Of a stretch of DNA of 54,320 bases, positions 28,038 through 36,222 are shown piece after piece. Positions within the stretch are counted from its first letter, which is position 1, and the number at the start of each line of letters is the position of its first letter. The DNA lies in the NCBI GenBank assembly GCA_947624155.1, contig CANQJB010000005.1, positions 1-54,320 on the forward strand, written 5' to 3'. This DNA is from an uncultured Clostridia bacterium (GTDB lineage: Bacteria; Bacillota; Clostridia; Oscillospirales; Ruminococcaceae). The notes under the pieces were generated by a model, which saw only the letters and a program-made list of their open reading frames with translations, searched no databases and was not told the origin of the DNA. A program made the position numbers and the translations under genes.

Positions 28038-30415
28038 ATGATCACTACTTAACTCTTGAACTACATAAAATTCTTGAAATGCTTGTCGGCGAATGCTCAA
28101 ATGAAGCATCCCGACGAATTGCCGCCGATATTGAGCCCTGTCTCGATGTCGATATCGTTCGCTCTGAGGTTTCAAAGACCTTCGACGCCTTTTCGGCCTG
28201 TACCAAGGTCGGAAGCCCGAGCTTCTTTAATTTTGCCGACGTCGCGTCGATTGCCAACCGCGCAAAGGGCGGCTCACAGTTAAGTCTGCGCGAGCTTTTA
28301 GACGTCGCAAAGCTTCTGACCCAGACCGAGTCGCTTCTCGCGTGGAGGCGGCAGCTCGAAGGAGATCTGAAGCTCGACTATCTGTTTGAATGCCTTTTTG
28401 ACAACAAGCATCTGCTCGACAAGATCACCAACGCTGTCGTCAGCGAGGACGAGATCAGCGACAACGCGAGCCCGGAGCTTGCTTCGATCCGCCGAAAGAT
28501 AGTAAATGCAGGAGCAAAGATCCGCGAAAGCCTCGATAAAATAATCAAATCCTCCGAATCTAAGGATTATTTGCAGGAAAGCCTTGTTACTATCCGCGAC
28601 GGAAGATATGTTCTGCCGGTCAAATCAGACCACAAAAACGCCGTTGCCGGCCTTGTTCACGACACCTCGGCCAGCGGCCAGACATATTTTATCGAGCCGA
28701 TGGCTGTTGTCGATGCCAACAACGAGATAACCATTCTCAAAGGCCGCGAGCAGGAGGAGATTGAGCGGATAATAAAGGAGCTTTCGGCTGATTGCGCCGC
28801 ATTCTCCGAGCAGCTCTGCTCCGATTTTTCCGCCTGCGCTCAGCTCAACGTCTATTTTGCAAAGGCGAATTTAGGCGCAAAAATGGCGGGAACTATGCCC
28901 GAAATCAGCGACGACGGCGAGATAATTCTCAAAAAGGCCCGCCACCCGCTGATCGACCGCAAGAGGGTAGTGCCGGTTGATTTTGAACTGGGAGGGGAGT
29001 ACGACAGCCTTATCATCACCGGCCCCAACACCGGCGGCAAGACGGTTATTCTGAAAACTGTCGGTCTTCTGACGCTGATGACAATGTGCGGGCTGATGAT
29101 TCCCGTTTCGGACGGCAGTAAAATTACAGTTTTTAACAAAATTCTCGTCGATATCGGCGATCAGCAGTCGATTGAACAGAGCCTTTCGACCTTCTCGTCT
29201 CATATGAACAAGGTCGTTGAGATTCTGAACACCGTCGATTACCGCTCACTTGTTCTGATAGACGAACTAGGCTCGGGAACCGACCCGGTCGAGGGCGCGG
29301 CGCTTGCCGTCGCGATAATTGAGCGAATTAAGGCGCTCGGCGCGAAGCTTGTCACCACGACTCACTACCAGGAGCTGAAAATGTATGCTCTTGAGACTGA
29401 CGGAGTTGAGAACGCCTCCTGCGAATTTGATGTCAAAACCCTAATGCCGACCTACCGTTTGATAATCGGTTCACCCGGAAAGTCCAACGCCTTTGCGATT
29501 TCCGCGCGTCTCGGGCTTGATAAGGACATTATCAGCGCCGCCGAGGCGATGCTGACCGACGAATCTCGGCGGTTTGAAAAGATTCTTGACAACCTCGAAG
29601 CGACGCGCCAGGAGCTGGAAAAGAATGAAAAGCTCGCCGAACAGTATCGAATCGAAACCGAGCGCCTGCGCAACGAGATCGCCGAGGAGCGCCGAAAGCT
29701 GACCGAAACAAAGGACAAAGAGGTCGAGCTCGCGCAGCGCGAGGCGCGTTCGATAATCGAGCGAATCAACAGGCAGTCAGCAAAGCTGATGGACGAACTC
29801 GAAGAGCTTCGCAAGTCAAAGGACAAGGATGACTTTTCAAAGCGAGTTTCCGACCAAAAAATGCAGTATAAGCGCCAGATAAACGATCTATACGACGAAG
29901 CGGCAAAGCTCGGCGAGCAGACCGACGGCTATGTGCTGCCGAGACCGCTTAAAAAGGGCGACGACGTCACCGTCACCGACGGAAACAAGTCGGGTATCCT
30001 GATATCTCCGCCTGACCAAAGCGGCTACGCTATGGTCCAGGTCGGAATAATGAAGACAAAGGTACACGTTTCAAAGCTCAGGCTGATCGAAAAAGAAGTC
30101 ACCTTCAACAACAAAAAGCTCCAGCAGCCGAAGGGGAGTGTCAGCAAAGCGGTTGAGAGCCGCGCGACACGCCGTGCCGAAATGGAGCTCGATATCCGCG
30201 GATATACCGTCGATGAGGGCTTATATGAGGTCGATGCGTTTATCGACAGAGCGCTTTTAAGCGGCAACCATGTCGTCACGATAATCCACGGCAAAGGGAC
30301 CGGAGCGCTTAAAACCGCTGTCCGTAATCATCTCAGAAAGCACCCGGCTGTCAAATCGGCGCGCAAAGGCGTTTACGGCGAAGGCGAAGACGGAATAACC
30401 GTCGTTGAGCTCTGA
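28034..30415 (+). CDS. mutS2: Endonuclease MutS2 with Smr domain
   Basis: The 793-residue protein lacks the MutS mismatch-binding domain and has the MutS core, Walker A GPNTGGKT near 333, Walker B VLIDELGSGTDPVEG, a coiled coil at about 510-620, a KOW-like region and a C-terminal Smr domain (LDIRG, HGKGTGALK). MutS2 has been tied to suppression of recombination and to rescue of collided ribosomes. It overlaps recO by 4 bases and ends at a bidirectional terminator. Confidence 0.96.
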   Translation: MNDHYLTLELHKILEMLVGECSNEASRRIAADIEPCLDVDIVRSEVSKTFDAFSACTKVGSPSFFNFADVASIANRAKGGSQLSLRELLDVAKLLTQTESLLAWRRQLEGDLKLDYLFECLFDNKHLLDKITNAVVSEDEISDNASPELASIRRKIVNAGAKIRESLDKIIKSSESKDYLQESLVTIRDGRYVLPVKSDHKNAVAGLVHDTSASGQTYFIEPMAVVDANNEITILKGREQEEIERIIKELSADCAAFSEQLCSDFSACAQLNVYFAKANLGAKMAGTMPEISDDGEIILKKARHPLIDRKRVVPVDFELGGEYDSLIITGPNTGGKTVILKTVGLLTLMTMCGLMIPVSDGSKITVFNKILVDIGDQQSIEQSLSTFSSHMNKVVEILNTVDYRSLVLIDELGSGTDPVEGAALAVAIIERIKALGAKLVTTTHYQELKMYALETDGVENASCEFDVKTLMPTYRLIIGSPGKSNAFAISARLGLDKDIISAAEAMLTDESRRFEKILDNLEATRQELEKNEKLAEQYRIETERLRNEIAEERRKLTETKDKEVELAQREARSIIERINRQSAKLMDELEELRKSKDKDDFSKRVSDQKMQYKRQINDLYDEAAKLGEQTDGYVLPRPLKKGDDVTVTDGNKSGILISPPDQSGYAMVQVGIMKTKVHVSKLRLIEKEVTFNNKKLQQPKGSVSKAVESRATRRAEMELDIRGYTVDEGLYEVDAFIDRALLSGNHVVTIIHGKGTGALKTAVRNHLRKHPAVKSARKGVYGEGEDGITVVEL

Positions 30416-30429
30416 GCATATTGAAATCA

Positions 30430-30464
30430 AAAAGCATACGCGGCTTAAAGCTGCGTATGCTTTT
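30430..30464. terminator. Bidirectional terminator between mutS2 and the Xer gene
   Basis: GCATACGC (30434-30441) pairs with GCGTATGC (30453-30460), extended by an A-run on the left and a T-run on the right; an inner GCT/AGC pair shortens the loop. It separates two convergent genes. Confidence 0.85.
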
Positions 30465-30467
30465 GCT

Positions 30468-31460
30468 TTAGTCTTCTGAATTGTTATTTTTGACGTCTTT
30501 AAGAGGGGAGTTCTCTGCTGCTTTTTTCCGGTCGCTGTCGGATAAATGGGTGTATATCTGCGTTGTTGCGACGCTCTTGTGGCCGAGAACGTCTTTCAAA
30601 ACCATAGGGTCGACGCCGCCGTACTCATACATCAGCGTCGCGGCGGTGTGGCGTAGCTTGTGGGTCGATATGCCTAGGTTTCCGAGCCCGGCGCGCTTTA
30701 GCTGATCCTCGACAATGCGCTGAACTCTGCGGTTTGAAAGCCTCAGATGGTTTGAATAGCTCGAAAGGAACAGCGCCTCCGGCTCGATCTCGGACTTTGG
30801 CCGAACCTTTAAATATTCGTTTATGGCGTTGATGCAGGCGTCATTTATGTAAATAATCCGCTCTTTTTGACCTTTTCCGAACACTCTGAGTGTCCTTGCT
30901 GATTCGCTGTAATCTGTTATATTGAGTCCAACCAATTCGCTGAGTCTCATTCCGCAGTTAAGAAACAGAGTTATAATGCAGAAATCGCGCTTCTGATTTT
31001 CGCTTTGAATGCTTGAAAGCAGCTCCTTGCTTTGTTCAAGCTCCAAAAACTTCGGCAATGACTGCACAGCCTTCGGGTGTTCAAGCTGTTCGATCGGGTT
31101 TCGGGAAATAAGCATCGCTTTGCTGGAAAGATATTCATAAAACTGCCGCAGCGACGAGGTTTTCCTCGAACGCGCAGAGTTGTCGTTTCCGCGCTCGTCC
31201 ATAAGAAAGTTCATATATTCATAGGCGCCCGTAAGAGTGAAGCTTTCGAGATATGACAGCGGAACATCGGCGATCGTGATCTCGTCAAACGGAGTATCGG
31301 CCGGAACGTCGCCGTGGATATATTTGAGATATCTCAGAAAGGTTCTGAGATCAATATAATATTCTTCCTCGGTGCGCTCGGTGTGATTGCGCACAACGCG
31401 GACGTATGTCAGATAGTCGCGCAGATATTGCGGGCAGTCTTTTTTATATTCATCTCTCAC
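30468..31460 (-). CDS. Tyrosine recombinase, XerC/XerD type
   Basis: The 330-residue protein has an N-terminal SAM-like core-binding domain (about 1-140) and a C-terminal catalytic domain with Arg in MRLSELVGL, Lys in GKGQKER, HKLRHTAAT (HxxR), LGHKSVATTQIYTH with His and the nucleophilic Tyr. Size fits a chromosome-dimer-resolution XerC/D protein rather than a phage integrase. Start is GTG 31460, behind GGAAGG. No second Xer gene, integron or prophage lies nearby. I do not assign XerC versus XerD. It has its own promoter with a large palindrome upstream. Confidence 0.88.
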   Translation of the reverse strand: MRDEYKKDCPQYLRDYLTYVRVVRNHTERTEEEYYIDLRTFLRYLKYIHGDVPADTPFDEITIADVPLSYLESFTLTGAYEYMNFLMDERGNDNSARSRKTSSLRQFYEYLSSKAMLISRNPIEQLEHPKAVQSLPKFLELEQSKELLSSIQSENQKRDFCIITLFLNCGMRLSELVGLNITDYSESARTLRVFGKGQKERIIYINDACINAINEYLKVRPKSEIEPEALFLSSYSNHLRLSNRRVQRIVEDQLKRAGLGNLGISTHKLRHTAATLMYEYGGVDPMVLKDVLGHKSVATTQIYTHLSDSDRKKAAENSPLKDVKNNNSED

Positions 31461-31487
31461 AGCGATCAGATCCTTCCTTTAATATAA

Positions 31488-31516
31488 AGTATATCACAGC
31501 AAAAGACAAAAATCAA
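31488..31516 (-). promoter_or_regulatory. Predicted sigma-A promoter of the Xer gene
   Basis: On the minus strand TTGATT (31516-31511), 17 bases, TATACT (31493-31488). The start codon is about 28 bases below the -10. Confidence 0.6.
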
Positions 31517-31541
31517 GCGAAAAGCCATTTTCCAGTCCCCT

Positions 31542-31573
31542 GATGTGCGCAAAATTTTTATTTTGCGCACATC
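31542..31573. repeat. Perfect 32-nt palindrome upstream of the Xer promoter
   Basis: GATGTGCGCAAAAT (31542-31555) and its exact reverse complement (31560-31573) flank TTTT. It lies 25 bases upstream of the -35 of the Xer promoter and about 150 bases after the tRNA terminator. It is not followed by a T-run, so a binding site or recombination-related site is more likely than a terminator. It does not match the dif consensus I know. The rest of 31574-31720 shows nothing I can assign. Confidence 0.6.
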
Positions 31574-31720
31574 GGTGTATATCTTTATCTCTCTCCCCTC
31601 GCAATCATCACCGCATTTTTCTATAATAATGCCTGCTTTCATATAAGCGTTGTTCAGCGAATTCAAATTTTTTGCATTCGCCTTATATTTACCCGCACAT
31701 CATCAACAAGTCCTTATAAA

Positions 31721-31745
31721 ACAAAAAAGACCCTCAAGGGGTCTT
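31721..31745 (-). terminator. Terminator of the tRNA-Gly/tRNA-Arg unit
   Basis: AAGACCC (31727-31733) pairs with GGGTCTT (31739-31745), followed on the minus strand by a T-run. It begins directly after the CCA end of the tRNA-Arg gene. Confidence 0.85.
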
Positions 31746-31746
31746 C

Positions 31747-31823
<77 letters not shown>

Positions 31824-31825
31824 AT

Positions 31826-31899
31826 TGGAGCGGGTGATGGGAATCGAACCCACGCGACCAGCTTGGAAGGCTGGAGTTCTACCATTGAACTACACCCGC
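31826..31899 (-). tRNA. tRNA-Gly (anticodon TCC)
   Basis: The minus strand shows acceptor GCGGGTG/CACCCGC, a D arm with GTTCAATGGTAGAAC, anticodon stem CCAGC/GCTGG around CTTCCAA (anticodon TCC), T arm with GGTTCGATTCC, discriminator T and an encoded CCA. It is the first gene of the two-tRNA unit. Confidence 0.95.
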
Positions 31900-31924
31900 T
31901 TAACGCTTTTCAAGCGCGAGATTT

Positions 31925-31953
31925 ATTATATCATTCCTGCGGCCGGTTGTCAA
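31925..31953 (-). promoter_or_regulatory. Consensus promoter of the tRNA unit
   Basis: On the minus strand TTGACA (31953-31948), exactly 17 bases, TATAAT (31930-31925): full consensus in both boxes, as expected for stable RNA genes. Confidence 0.9.
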
Positions 31954-32017
31954 GCTTTTTTTCTTCAAATAAAAATATTTTTTTCGGAGTTTTTCGACTG
32001 ATTTTTAAATATTCAAT

Positions 32018-32035
32018 GCGGTATAATATAACCGC
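32018..32035 (+). promoter_or_regulatory. -10 box inside an inverted repeat, upstream of the DUF6514-like gene
   Basis: GCGGT (32018-32022) and ACCGC (32031-32035) flank an AT core; the T ending the left arm starts TATAAT (32022-32027). I see no good -35 at 16-18 bases. The symmetry may be an operator or only a 5' RNA hairpin. Confidence 0.4.
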
Positions 32036-32063
32036 AAAACAACAGAAAAGGAGCCGGATTTAA

Positions 32064-32294
32064 ATGACCAATTACAGAATCTTTGAGGAAAAACGTTCGA
32101 TTGAAGGAAGTGAATACATAGCCTACGGGATAGCCGCTTTCGGCCCCGCCGGAGAGCTTATCTGCTCGGTTTCGGATATTACGCCGAGCCGCGAAAGGGC
32201 GCTCAGCTTTGCAGAAATGTGCGAGCGCAACCGCCTCTCGCCTATTCACCTTTTTGACGCCGTTTCGGACTGGATTATTGCCGATAATTATTGA
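32064..32294 (+). CDS. Small DUF6514-like protein
   Basis: A 76-residue acidic protein begins at ATG 32064 behind AAGGAGCC. The N-terminal half looks like beta strands (YRIFEEKRSIEGSEYIAYGI), the C-terminal half helical (SRERALSFAEMCERNRLSPIHLFDAV). I recall similar short proteins annotated as DUF6514 in clostridia; no function is known to me. It is monocistronic in appearance: the promoter of the next gene overlaps its stop codon. Confidence 0.7.
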   Translation: MTNYRIFEEKRSIEGSEYIAYGIAAFGPAGELICSVSDITPSRERALSFAEMCERNRLSPIHLFDAVSDWIIADNY

Positions 32295-32318
32295 CATTTT
32301 GCGGAATTTGATTATAAT
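32291..32318 (+). promoter_or_regulatory. Predicted promoter of the alpha/beta hydrolase gene
   Basis: TTGACA (32291-32296), 16 bases, TATAAT (32313-32318). The TGA stop of the preceding gene (32292-32294) lies within the -35 box. Confidence 0.75.
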
Positions 32319-32347
32319 ATAGTCAAATAACCGAAAGGATGCTTGCT

Positions 32348-33124
32348 ATGAAAACATATTTTCTAATGCTCAACGAGGAACGGAATGTCAGCTTGACAGC
32401 CTATATTCAGCCGACACAGGGCGAGTTTGCCGGAATGACAAAGCGCCCCGCGATGATCGTTCTGCCCGGCGGCGGATATCAGTACTGCTCTTCCCGGGAA
32501 GCCGACCCTGTCGCATTCCCCTACCTTCAGGCCGGATATCAGGTATTTATTCTGAGATATTCTGTCAATTGCAATCAGGAGGGCTGCCATGACGCCGATT
32601 GGGACAACCCTCTGAAGGACTACGATAAGGCCTTTGAAACAATTCTTGAGCACGCCGAGGAATGGTTTGTTGACACCGAGAGGATTGCTATAATCGGCTT
32701 CTCCGCCGGAGGCCACCTCGCCGCCTGCGCTGCGACCGCCGCAAAGCATAAGCCCCGCGCGGCAATACTCGGCTACCCTGTCATCAGCTCACGCGAGCGC
32801 TGGAACGTCACCGCGCCTGACCCCTGCGACTTTGTCGACGAAAAGACCTGCCCCTGCTTTATCTTTGCTTCTCGAAACGACGGAGCAGTCCCGATTCAGG
32901 ATTCGGTGAACTTTATCACCGCGCTGACAAAGGCAAATGTTCCCTATGAGGTACATATTTATTCCTACGCAAACCACGGCTTTTCGACCTGCGACCCGCA
33001 GATAAATAACCGCGACTGGTGCTGCAACCGCACGCCGAACTGGGTCAGAGACAGCGTAGAATGGCTGCGCGAAACTGTCGGCGACTTCACCGACGGCGTT
33101 CTCGGCGACAAAAAGCGTTGGTAA
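32348..33124 (+). CDS. Alpha/beta hydrolase, BD-FAE/acetyl-esterase-like
   Basis: The 258-residue protein has an oxyanion segment LPGGGYQYCS, the nucleophile elbow GFSAGGH, the acid in RNDGAVPIQDS and the base in YANHGFSTC. It has no signal peptide, so it acts inside the cell. Such enzymes deacetylate or deacylate short xylo-oligosaccharides; the GH115 gene 8 kb away acts on the same kind of polymer, though the two are not in one operon. I chose ATG 32348, eight bases after GAAAGGA; ATG 32339 overlaps that site. Confidence 0.85.
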   Translation: MKTYFLMLNEERNVSLTAYIQPTQGEFAGMTKRPAMIVLPGGGYQYCSSREADPVAFPYLQAGYQVFILRYSVNCNQEGCHDADWDNPLKDYDKAFETILEHAEEWFVDTERIAIIGFSAGGHLAACAATAAKHKPRAAILGYPVISSRERWNVTAPDPCDFVDEKTCPCFIFASRNDGAVPIQDSVNFITALTKANVPYEVHIYSYANHGFSTCDPQINNRDWCCNRTPNWVRDSVEWLRETVGDFTDGVLGDKKRW

Positions 33125-33140
33125 AAAACATATAAAACTG

Positions 33141-33167
33141 CGCCGGACAGCTTAAAACTGCCCGGCG
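33141..33167. terminator. Terminator between convergent hydrolase and YitT genes
   Basis: CGCCGGACAG (33141-33150) pairs with CTGCCCGGCG (33158-33167) apart from one A-C mismatch; a T-rich run follows on + and an A/T-rich run on the other side. Confidence 0.65.
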
Positions 33168-33173
33168 TTGATT

Positions 33174-34052
33174 TTATTCTATTGACGACGGCGTTTCGTA
33201 TTTATACTTGAACTGGCCTATCGTATAGCTGACGGTCGAGACGTTTGCAAATGTCCCGGGATATTTTGAAAGTATCTGCTTCATCTGGACGATCTGGTGC
33301 TTGTTTACAACACAAATCAGAAGATTCTTCTTGTTGTGGGTATAACACCCCTCAGCGCCGATAAGCGTTGCGGAATGACCCAAAAGGCTGATAACTTCCT
33401 TCGCGATCTCCTCGGGGTTATCGGTGACGATCTCGAACCTTACCGCTTCTTTGGTACCTTTCAGCATCTTGTCGCTGACAACGCTCTGTGAATAACAATA
33501 GAGTATGCAGAGAATGACCGGCTCGAACCGAAACTCGAAGACGAAGAACGACAGAACCGCGACCAAAGAGTTGAGCACAAATGTCACCCAGACAAAATCG
33601 TAAGAGGGCTTGTATTTGTGTATCAGCGCGGCGACTAGCTCGGTTCCTCCCGAGCAGCAGTTCATTCTGAAAGCAAGACCGAGTATTCCCCCGCTGATGA
33701 TTCCCGCGACAAGCGGGCCGAGAATCGTGCTGGTTCCGTTTTCGGTCTGATACATCAGCCAGTCAAGATCCAAATAGTCGAGGACAATGAGGGTCAGAGA
33801 AAAGGTTATTGTGTAGACGGCGGTGTTGACTGCAAAATCCCTGTTTACAAGAATAAAAACTGCGATTACCAACGGGACATTGAATATCAGCGACAGATAA
33901 CCGACATTGATTCCGAGGAGGTGCTGGATCATTGTCGCGATACCGTTAAATCCGGCAGGGGCGAAGCTGTTGGGGAAAATAAAGAGCTGATATGAAAGCG
34001 CGCTCAGCGCGGCTAAACCGGCGTAAATCAAATACCCGATTATTCTTTTCAT
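33174..34052 (-). CDS. YitT-family membrane protein (DUF2179)
   Basis: The 292-residue protein has five to six N-terminal membrane segments with the family pieces GFNGIATMIQHLLGINVG and RMNCCSGGTELVAALI, then a soluble C-terminal DUF2179 domain (EIVTDNPEEIAKEVISLLGHSATLI...). YitT proteins are widespread in Firmicutes and their transport substrate is unknown. GGAGG precedes the ATG at suitable distance. It follows the MscS gene by 27 bases and is probably co-transcribed with it. Confidence 0.9.
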   Translation of the reverse strand: MKRIIGYLIYAGLAALSALSYQLFIFPNSFAPAGFNGIATMIQHLLGINVGYLSLIFNVPLVIAVFILVNRDFAVNTAVYTITFSLTLIVLDYLDLDWLMYQTENGTSTILGPLVAGIISGGILGLAFRMNCCSGGTELVAALIHKYKPSYDFVWVTFVLNSLVAVLSFFVFEFRFEPVILCILYCYSQSVVSDKMLKGTKEAVRFEIVTDNPEEIAKEVISLLGHSATLIGAEGCYTHNKKNLLICVVNKHQIVQMKQILSKYPGTFANVSTVSYTIGQFKYKYETPSSIE

Positions 34053-34079
34053 CAGTTTATGGCCTCCGTGATACAGCGT

Positions 34080-34859
34080 TTATACTCTGGCGACGTTGTT
34101 TGAATCAAGAGCGAGTTTGATCTGCTCGTTGAGCTCGGCAACAGCCTTGCCGTAATCCTTGCTTACTGTCCATGCTGTCAGCTTGACGTTGACTGCCCCG
34201 GCGGTGTGGGAGGTAACCGTTACGGAAGGAGCGGGATCGTCAAGAACAAGCTCGTTTTTGGAGGCAGCTTCGACGAGAATGTTGCGGACGGCGGTTATAT
34301 CGGTGTCGTATGCAAGGGCATATTCAAAGCTCATTCTGCGGTTTTTCGCAACCGAGGTGTTGACAATGGCGGTGTTGGTGAGCGTTCCGTTCGGAAGAGT
34401 CACAACAACATTGTCGTCTGTCAGAACAGAGGTATAGAATATCGAAATATTCTGAACAACGCCGCTCTGGCCGTTTACGGTGATATAGTCCCCTACCCTG
34501 AACGGGTGGAAGACGATGATTAGTATTCCGCCTGCAAAGTTAGAGAGCGCGCCCTGCATCGCGAGGCCGACAGCCAGGCCGACAGAGCCGAGTATCGTCA
34601 CAAACGACGCCGCGGGAACTCCGAGGACGAACAGCGCGGTGATCACCGCAAGGATCTTGATCGCGATTGCGACAAAGGAAGAAGCGAAATCCTTTACGCT
34701 CTGCTCAATCTTGGCCTTTTTCTTGATGAGTCCTGTCAGATAGGACGCAAAAAGAAAACCTGCAATGACAATCAGAACTGCATAAAGAATTTTCATTCCG
34801 ATCGAGGTGATGACCTGCATAATTTCGCTCGTATAGAACCGTTCGATTAAAGTAGACAT
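34080..34859 (-). CDS. Small-conductance mechanosensitive channel, MscS family
   Basis: The 259-residue protein has three membrane segments; the pore helix TM3 is GSVGLAVGLAMQGALSNFAGGILII, with the Gly/Ala pattern typical of MscS, followed by the beta domain FRVGDYITVNGQSGVVQNI and a C-terminal alpha/beta domain. It opens under membrane tension and releases osmolytes. Length matches the short MscS class. GAGGAAAT precedes the ATG. Confidence 0.93.
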   Translation of the reverse strand: MSTLIERFYTSEIMQVITSIGMKILYAVLIVIAGFLFASYLTGLIKKKAKIEQSVKDFASSFVAIAIKILAVITALFVLGVPAASFVTILGSVGLAVGLAMQGALSNFAGGILIIVFHPFRVGDYITVNGQSGVVQNISIFYTSVLTDDNVVVTLPNGTLTNTAIVNTSVAKNRRMSFEYALAYDTDITAVRNILVEAASKNELVLDDPAPSVTVTSHTAGAVNVKLTAWTVSKDYGKAVAELNEQIKLALDSNNVARV

Positions 34860-34905
34860 TTTAATTTCCTCACTTTAAAAATTATTTTGAAGCGCAATGC
34901 GCGAT

Positions 34906-36102
34906 TCAACGGTTGAGTTTGATTCCGCGCTTTTCGGCGACGGCCTTGTCGATAAATGTTACCCATTTTACGACCGAGCGTGGATCGGGCGGCTGCAAAT
35001 ACAGCAGCTTTTTCTTATAGTAGATGTCAAATTCACGGTTTGGGGTATATGGCGTTCCGCCTAGCTGTTCAAGCTCCATTGAGTAGTCGATCGGCTCGCC
35101 GAAAAAGCTTCCTGTGAGAGTCAGACGCTCTCTGTCGAGCCTCAGATGACCGGAACCCGCGTTGAAGTCCATATTGTGGTCAGGGCCGACTGCCCCGATT
35201 TTGATATCCGATTCCATTACCCCGCCGAGATCGAGCTCGTCGATCTGCCAGTAGAACCAATCGTTAATAGAACCCATTTTCCCATTTGTAAAACGATATG
35301 AGTCTGTGAGCTCAGTCATAAAGCCGCAGGCTTTGCATATAACTGCGCAGTTTTCTGCTTTTAAGCGAAACTCCGCTCTGCATTCCGGGCATTTATATAA
35401 AACTCTGTCGAGGCCCTTGACGGTGTCTTTTGCGGGGTAACGCTCCCCTGCCATTGCCTTTTCGTCGTCGTGATAGATCGCCCCGTCAACTCTTTTTGAA
35501 ATCTCATCGGCGCTGAGAGACTTGAGTTCCTCGGCGCTGAAGACCTTCGAGGTTTTAACATCAACCAGACCTGCGCGAAAGCCGCGGTACCACTTCGGGT
35601 CAGCGAGTGCCGCGCCGTTACCGATAACGCAGTAGACCGGAATCTCCAGTCTTTTAATCAGCTCGGCAGTCCCGGGAGTTATCGGCAGAGTGTGTGCAAC
35701 GGCGTTCATTCTCCCTTCCGGGAAAAGGACGATCACATTCCCCTCCGCCTTTGCTCTCATTATGCCCATAATTGTCCCCGCGTCTGCGCAGAACATCTTT
35801 TTTGAAATCACATGGCCGAGATTCGTTAAAATAAAGCGGATAAGCGGTTTTGCAAAGAGGTGCTCGCTGAGAACAAATGTAGGTGTATATTTCTTGCAGG
35901 CGATGCCGACGGTGATGAAATCAATGCCCGAAATATGGGGCGCGATAATGAGCGCGGGGCCGGATTTTAAATCGGCAAGACCTGAGCGGTCGAAGCGGAA
36001 CTTTGTGCCGACAAACAGCCGAAAATAGGCTCTCAGCACTCCGAAACCGAGATAATAGACAACGCGGTTCGGTCTGCCGATTTTTTTGCGTGATCTTGCC
36101 AA
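34906..36102 (-). CDS. 1-acylglycerol-3-phosphate acyltransferase-like protein with zinc ribbon
   Basis: The N-terminal half is a PlsC-type LPLAT domain: HISGID (HX4D) near residue 53, the FPEGRMN block near 128, and a proline-rich PITPGTAELIKR segment. After about residue 225 comes a four-cysteine ribbon (CPEC...CKAC), then about 130 residues of probable beta structure that I do not recognise. The start TTG 36102 follows a strong GGAGGTGG; an upstream in-frame ATG at 36129 lies in the promoter -10. The LPLAT part likely acylates a lipid precursor at the membrane; the tail is about 170 residues longer than plain PlsC. Confidence 0.82.
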   Translation of the reverse strand: MARSRKKIGRPNRVVYYLGFGVLRAYFRLFVGTKFRFDRSGLADLKSGPALIIAPHISGIDFITVGIACKKYTPTFVLSEHLFAKPLIRFILTNLGHVISKKMFCADAGTIMGIMRAKAEGNVIVLFPEGRMNAVAHTLPITPGTAELIKRLEIPVYCVIGNGAALADPKWYRGFRAGLVDVKTSKVFSAEELKSLSADEISKRVDGAIYHDDEKAMAGERYPAKDTVKGLDRVLYKCPECRAEFRLKAENCAVICKACGFMTELTDSYRFTNGKMGSINDWFYWQIDELDLGGVMESDIKIGAVGPDHNMDFNAGSGHLRLDRERLTLTGSFFGEPIDYSMELEQLGGTPYTPNREFDIYYKKKLLYLQPPDPRSVVKWVTFIDKAVAEKRGIKLNR

Positions 36103-36127
36103 AGCACCACCTCCAGACAACAGAATC

Positions 36128-36156
36128 ATTTTAACATACTATGAATCAAATTTCAA
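36128..36156 (-). promoter_or_regulatory. Predicted promoter of the acyltransferase gene
   Basis: On the minus strand TTGAAA (36156-36151), 17 bases, TAAAAT (36133-36128). It may drive the acyltransferase, MscS and YitT genes. Confidence 0.6.
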
Positions 36157-36188
36157 TAGAATCAGTAAATTTTTGCAGGAATTCTTTC

Positions 36189-36216
36189 AAAAAAAGGAGC
36201 AGCATGTGCCGCTCCT
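36189..36216 (-). terminator. Terminator of the yhbD-bactofilin-GNAT operon
   Basis: AGGAGC (36195-36200) pairs with GCTCCT (36211-36216), with an inner GC/GC pair across one mismatch and an ATGT loop; on the minus strand a run of T follows. It lies 7 bases after the GNAT stop. Confidence 0.8.
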
Positions 36217-36222
36217 GAAAAA

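Noticed and set aside
31488..31573. A dif site near the Xer gene
   Set aside because: No match to the 28-base Firmicute dif pattern I know; the palindrome has long arms unlike dif.
31466..31666. 66-residue frame on the minus strand across the palindrome
   Set aside because: It starts at TTG without ribosome site, spans the Xer promoter and has no recognisable sequence.
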